This document shows, one piece after another, positions 4,750-6,815 of a stretch of DNA of 6,815 bases. Both the position numbers and the translations under genes were made by a program. Each line of letters opens with the position of its first letter. Within the stretch, counting starts at the first letter, position 1. The stretch comes from Verrucomicrobiales bacterium (GTDB lineage Bacteria > Verrucomicrobiota > Verrucomicrobiia > Limisphaerales > UBA1100). The stretch covers positions 32,889 through 39,703 of the forward strand of contig PBEJ01000003.1 of NCBI GenBank assembly GCA_002719595.1. Reading direction: 5' to 3'. The notes under the pieces are model-generated. The model saw nothing but the letters and a program-made list of their open reading frames with translations. It had not been told where the DNA came from and made no database searches.

Positions 4750-6815
4750 AGTGATCAACCTACCCGCACAGGTCGACAGATTCGGCAGGATTTCATCAAT
4801 TTTTTTGAAGATCGAAAACACACGATTGTCCCCAGTGCCAGCCTCATGCCTGATGCCCCTAATCTTTTGTTCACCAATGCAGGCATGAATCAGTTCGTCC
4901 CGATTTTTCTCGGCGAACAAAATAGTCCTTACAATCCAGGGCGTGCTGCTGATACGCAAAAATGTATCCGCGCCGGCGGCAAGCACAATGACCTAGATGA
5001 TGTCGGTATGGACACGTATCACCATACTTTTTTCGAGATGCTCGGCAACTGGTCCTTTGGTGATTACTTTAAAAAAGAAGCCATTCAGTGGGCTTGGGAA
5101 CTGCTCACTGACACGTGGGGTTTCCCTAAAGATCGTTTGTACGCTACCGTTTACCAGCCCGGCAAAAGTGATCCGGGCGAGTTTGACCAAGAAGCATACG
5201 ATTACTGGGCTCAAATATTTATTACTGCCGGCCTCGATCCTGGCGTGCACATCGTAAACGGTAATAAAAAGGACAACTTCTGGATGATGGGCGAAACAGG
5301 GCCGTGTGGTCCGTGCAGCGAGTTGCACATCGATCTTACACCCGACGGAGATACTGAAGGGAAGCTGGTTAATGCTGACAGCGGACAGTGTATTGAGATT
5401 TGGAACCTTGTATTTATTCAATACAATGCTGGGACTGATGGCTCCTTTGCCCCGTTGGCCTCCAAGCATGTAGATACAGGAATGGGTTTCGAAAGAGTTG
5501 CGGCCATCATCCAGAGCACCAATAACTTTACTGATTTTTCGAAACCGGTTTCAAATTATAATACGGACGTCTTTAGTCCGATATTTGCAAAGATTGAAGA
5601 GTTAAGTGGCAAGCAATACACAGCTTCGTTGCCCTCCAAAGAAGTCAGTGAACAGGAACAAATCGACGTAGCTTTCCGTGTTATCGGAGATCATATCCGT
5701 ACGCTTGGCTTTTCTATTGCTGATGGCATTATTCCAGGCAACACCGATCGTAACTATGTCCTGCGCCGCATTTTGCGTCGGGCTGTGCGCTACGGACGAA
5801 ACCTAGGTTTCCGGGAGCCGTTTTTCTATAAACTGGTGGATGTCCTTGCCGATACAATGGGTGATATTTTTCCTGAACTGCAAAAACGCCGTGACCTGGT
5901 GCGTCAAACTATCCTTACCGAGGAGGAATCTTTCAACCGAACCCTTGATAACGGCATCGAGATGTTTAATGAGGAAACCGCCAAGCTTTCGGGCAAGAAA
6001 CTCACCGGTGAATTCGCATTTAAATTGTACGATACGTATGGCTTCCCTCTCGACCTCACCCAACTCATGGCCCGGGAAGCAGACTTATCCGTGGATACTG
6101 CTGGTTTTGAGTTGCTGATGCAGAAACAGCGAGAACGTGCTCGATCTGCTCAGAAAAAAGAGGTTATCAGCGTTTCAAACGTCAGCCCCGAAGCGGTCAC
6201 TGAATTTGTCGGATTCGAACAACTTACGGCTGAGGCCACCGTCCTTGAGGTGGTTCAGGACCAGAAGCTCACAGGGATTGTGCTCGACCTCACTCCTTTC
6301 TTCGCGGAAATGGGAGGGCAGGTTGGTGACAAAGGTATTCTAAGCATTGATGGCGAGCATTGGCAGATTACTGATACCCAAAAAGCAGGAGACGCCTTGC
6401 TGCACTCTATAAAAGGTAAAGGGGTACCAAAACAAGGCTCCAAAGCCCAACTTACCGTTGATGCCGACAATCGCTGTGCCATTCAGCGCCACCACACCGT
6501 AACGCACTTATTACACTGGGCACTACACCAGGTCACCAGTCCTGATGTATCTCAAAAAGGCTCATACGTGGGCGCCGACAAACTGACCTTTGATTTTAAT
6601 AGCCAAGCTCTTACCGAACAACAGGTCGTAGAAATTGAGGCGCTCGTCAACGAACGTATTCTTGAAAATGCTACCGTCAGTTGGACCGAAGTACAGTATA
6701 CCGATATCACTGATCGTGACGATATTATGCAATTCTTCGGCGACAAGTACGGCAACCAAGTGCGGGTTGTGCAAATTGGCGGTGAAAGTGGTGCCCTAAA
6801 TGGTTATTCAATGGA
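4747..6815 (+). CDS. alaS: Alanyl-tRNA synthetase (AlaRS), N-terminal part, 3'-truncated by the window edge
   Basis: The frame runs open from the ATG at 4747 to the window end, giving 689 full codons. This class II enzyme charges tRNA-Ala in the cytoplasm and hydrolyses Ser- and Gly-tRNA-Ala at a separate site. The aminoacylation core shows KCIRAGGKHNDLDDVG (about 72-87), motif 2 region FFEMLGNWSFGDYF (95 onward), GETGPCGPCSELH (182-194), EIWNLVFIQYN and motif 3 GMGFER (245-250). The tRNA-recognition helical domain carries GDHIRTLGFSIADG (314-327) and NYVLRRILRRA (336-346), followed by FKLYDTYGFPLDLT. The editing domain begins with FFAEMGGQVGDKG and has the zinc/catalytic H-x-x-x-H as H583-T-V-T-H587. 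It reaches FFGDKYGNQVRVV, then NGYSM at the edge. The expected C-G-G-T-H and the dimerising C-Ala domain lie outside; full-length bacterial enzymes are about 870-950 residues. No frameshift or missing catalytic motif is visible. It probably lies in one operon with the propeller gene. Confidence 0.97.
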   Translation, partial: MSDQPTRTGRQIRQDFINFFEDRKHTIVPSASLMPDAPNLLFTNAGMNQFVPIFLGEQNSPYNPGRAADTQKCIRAGGKHNDLDDVGMDTYHHTFFEMLGNWSFGDYFKKEAIQWAWELLTDTWGFPKDRLYATVYQPGKSDPGEFDQEAYDYWAQIFITAGLDPGVHIVNGNKKDNFWMMGETGPCGPCSELHIDLTPDGDTEGKLVNADSGQCIEIWNLVFIQYNAGTDGSFAPLASKHVDTGMGFERVAAIIQSTNNFTDFSKPVSNYNTDVFSPIFAKIEELSGKQYTASLPSKEVSEQEQIDVAFRVIGDHIRTLGFSIADGIIPGNTDRNYVLRRILRRAVRYGRNLGFREPFFYKLVDVLADTMGDIFPELQKRRDLVRQTILTEEESFNRTLDNGIEMFNEETAKLSGKKLTGEFAFKLYDTYGFPLDLTQLMAREADLSVDTAGFELLMQKQRERARSAQKKEVISVSNVSPEAVTEFVGFEQLTAEATVLEVVQDQKLTGIVLDLTPFFAEMGGQVGDKGILSIDGEHWQITDTQKAGDALLHSIKGKGVPKQGSKAQLTVDADNRCAIQRHHTVTHLLHWALHQVTSPDVSQKGSYVGADKLTFDFNSQALTEQQVVEIEALVNERILENATVSWTEVQYTDITDRDDIMQFFGDKYGNQVRVVQIGGESGALNGYSM

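Noticed and set aside
4495..5469. Two minus-strand open frames of about 160 codons (4495-4986 and 4993-5469)
   Set aside because: Both are antisense to the propeller end and the conserved AlaRS catalytic core; their composition reads as a reverse shadow with no motif.
5803..6774. Several open frames of 67-92 codons on both strands inside alaS
   Set aside because: They overlap continuous AlaRS coding sequence with conserved motifs, so they are out-of-frame shadows.

Overview
The window looks like ordinary chromosomal DNA from a bacterium of the Planctomycetes-Verrucomicrobia group, most likely a verrucomicrobial lineage. This assignment is inferred from protein style: a DNGWIQ-type sulfatase, a secreted propeller protein of a family concentrated in that group, and MetRS and AlaRS variants that I associate with it. 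Base composition looks moderate, near 50% GC by eye. I see no mobile element, tRNA, rRNA, CRISPR array or phage gene.

Layout. Positions 1-828 (+) hold the C-terminal part of a type I sulfatase whose start lies before the window. It converges on metG (835-2343, minus), with only 6 bp between the two stop codons. An 88-bp divergent intergenic region (2344-2431) separates metG from a 771-residue secreted beta-propeller protein (2432-4747, +). The stop codon of that gene overlaps the start of alaS (4747 to beyond 6815, +) in a TGATG junction. The window ends inside the AlaRS editing domain, one codon or so before the expected C-G-G-T-H zinc motif. Coding density is very high: apart from the 6-bp and 88-bp gaps everything is coding.

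How the genes relate. metG and alaS supply Met-tRNA and Ala-tRNA for translation. The sulfatase would act on sulfate esters, such as sulfated polysaccharides, typically outside the cytoplasm. The propeller protein is predicted to be exported, and its substrate is unknown. The propeller gene and alaS appear to be one transcript and are probably translationally coupled, which is an odd pairing of an exported accessory protein with a core housekeeping enzyme.

Points of interest are modest: none of the three visible gene starts has a recognisable Shine-Dalgarno sequence, and metG must start at TTG. MetRS has Phe where most MetRS have the anticodon-reading Trp. The propeller protein lacks the haem-binding domain often found in its relatives. 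I found no convincing evidence of a new multi-gene system.
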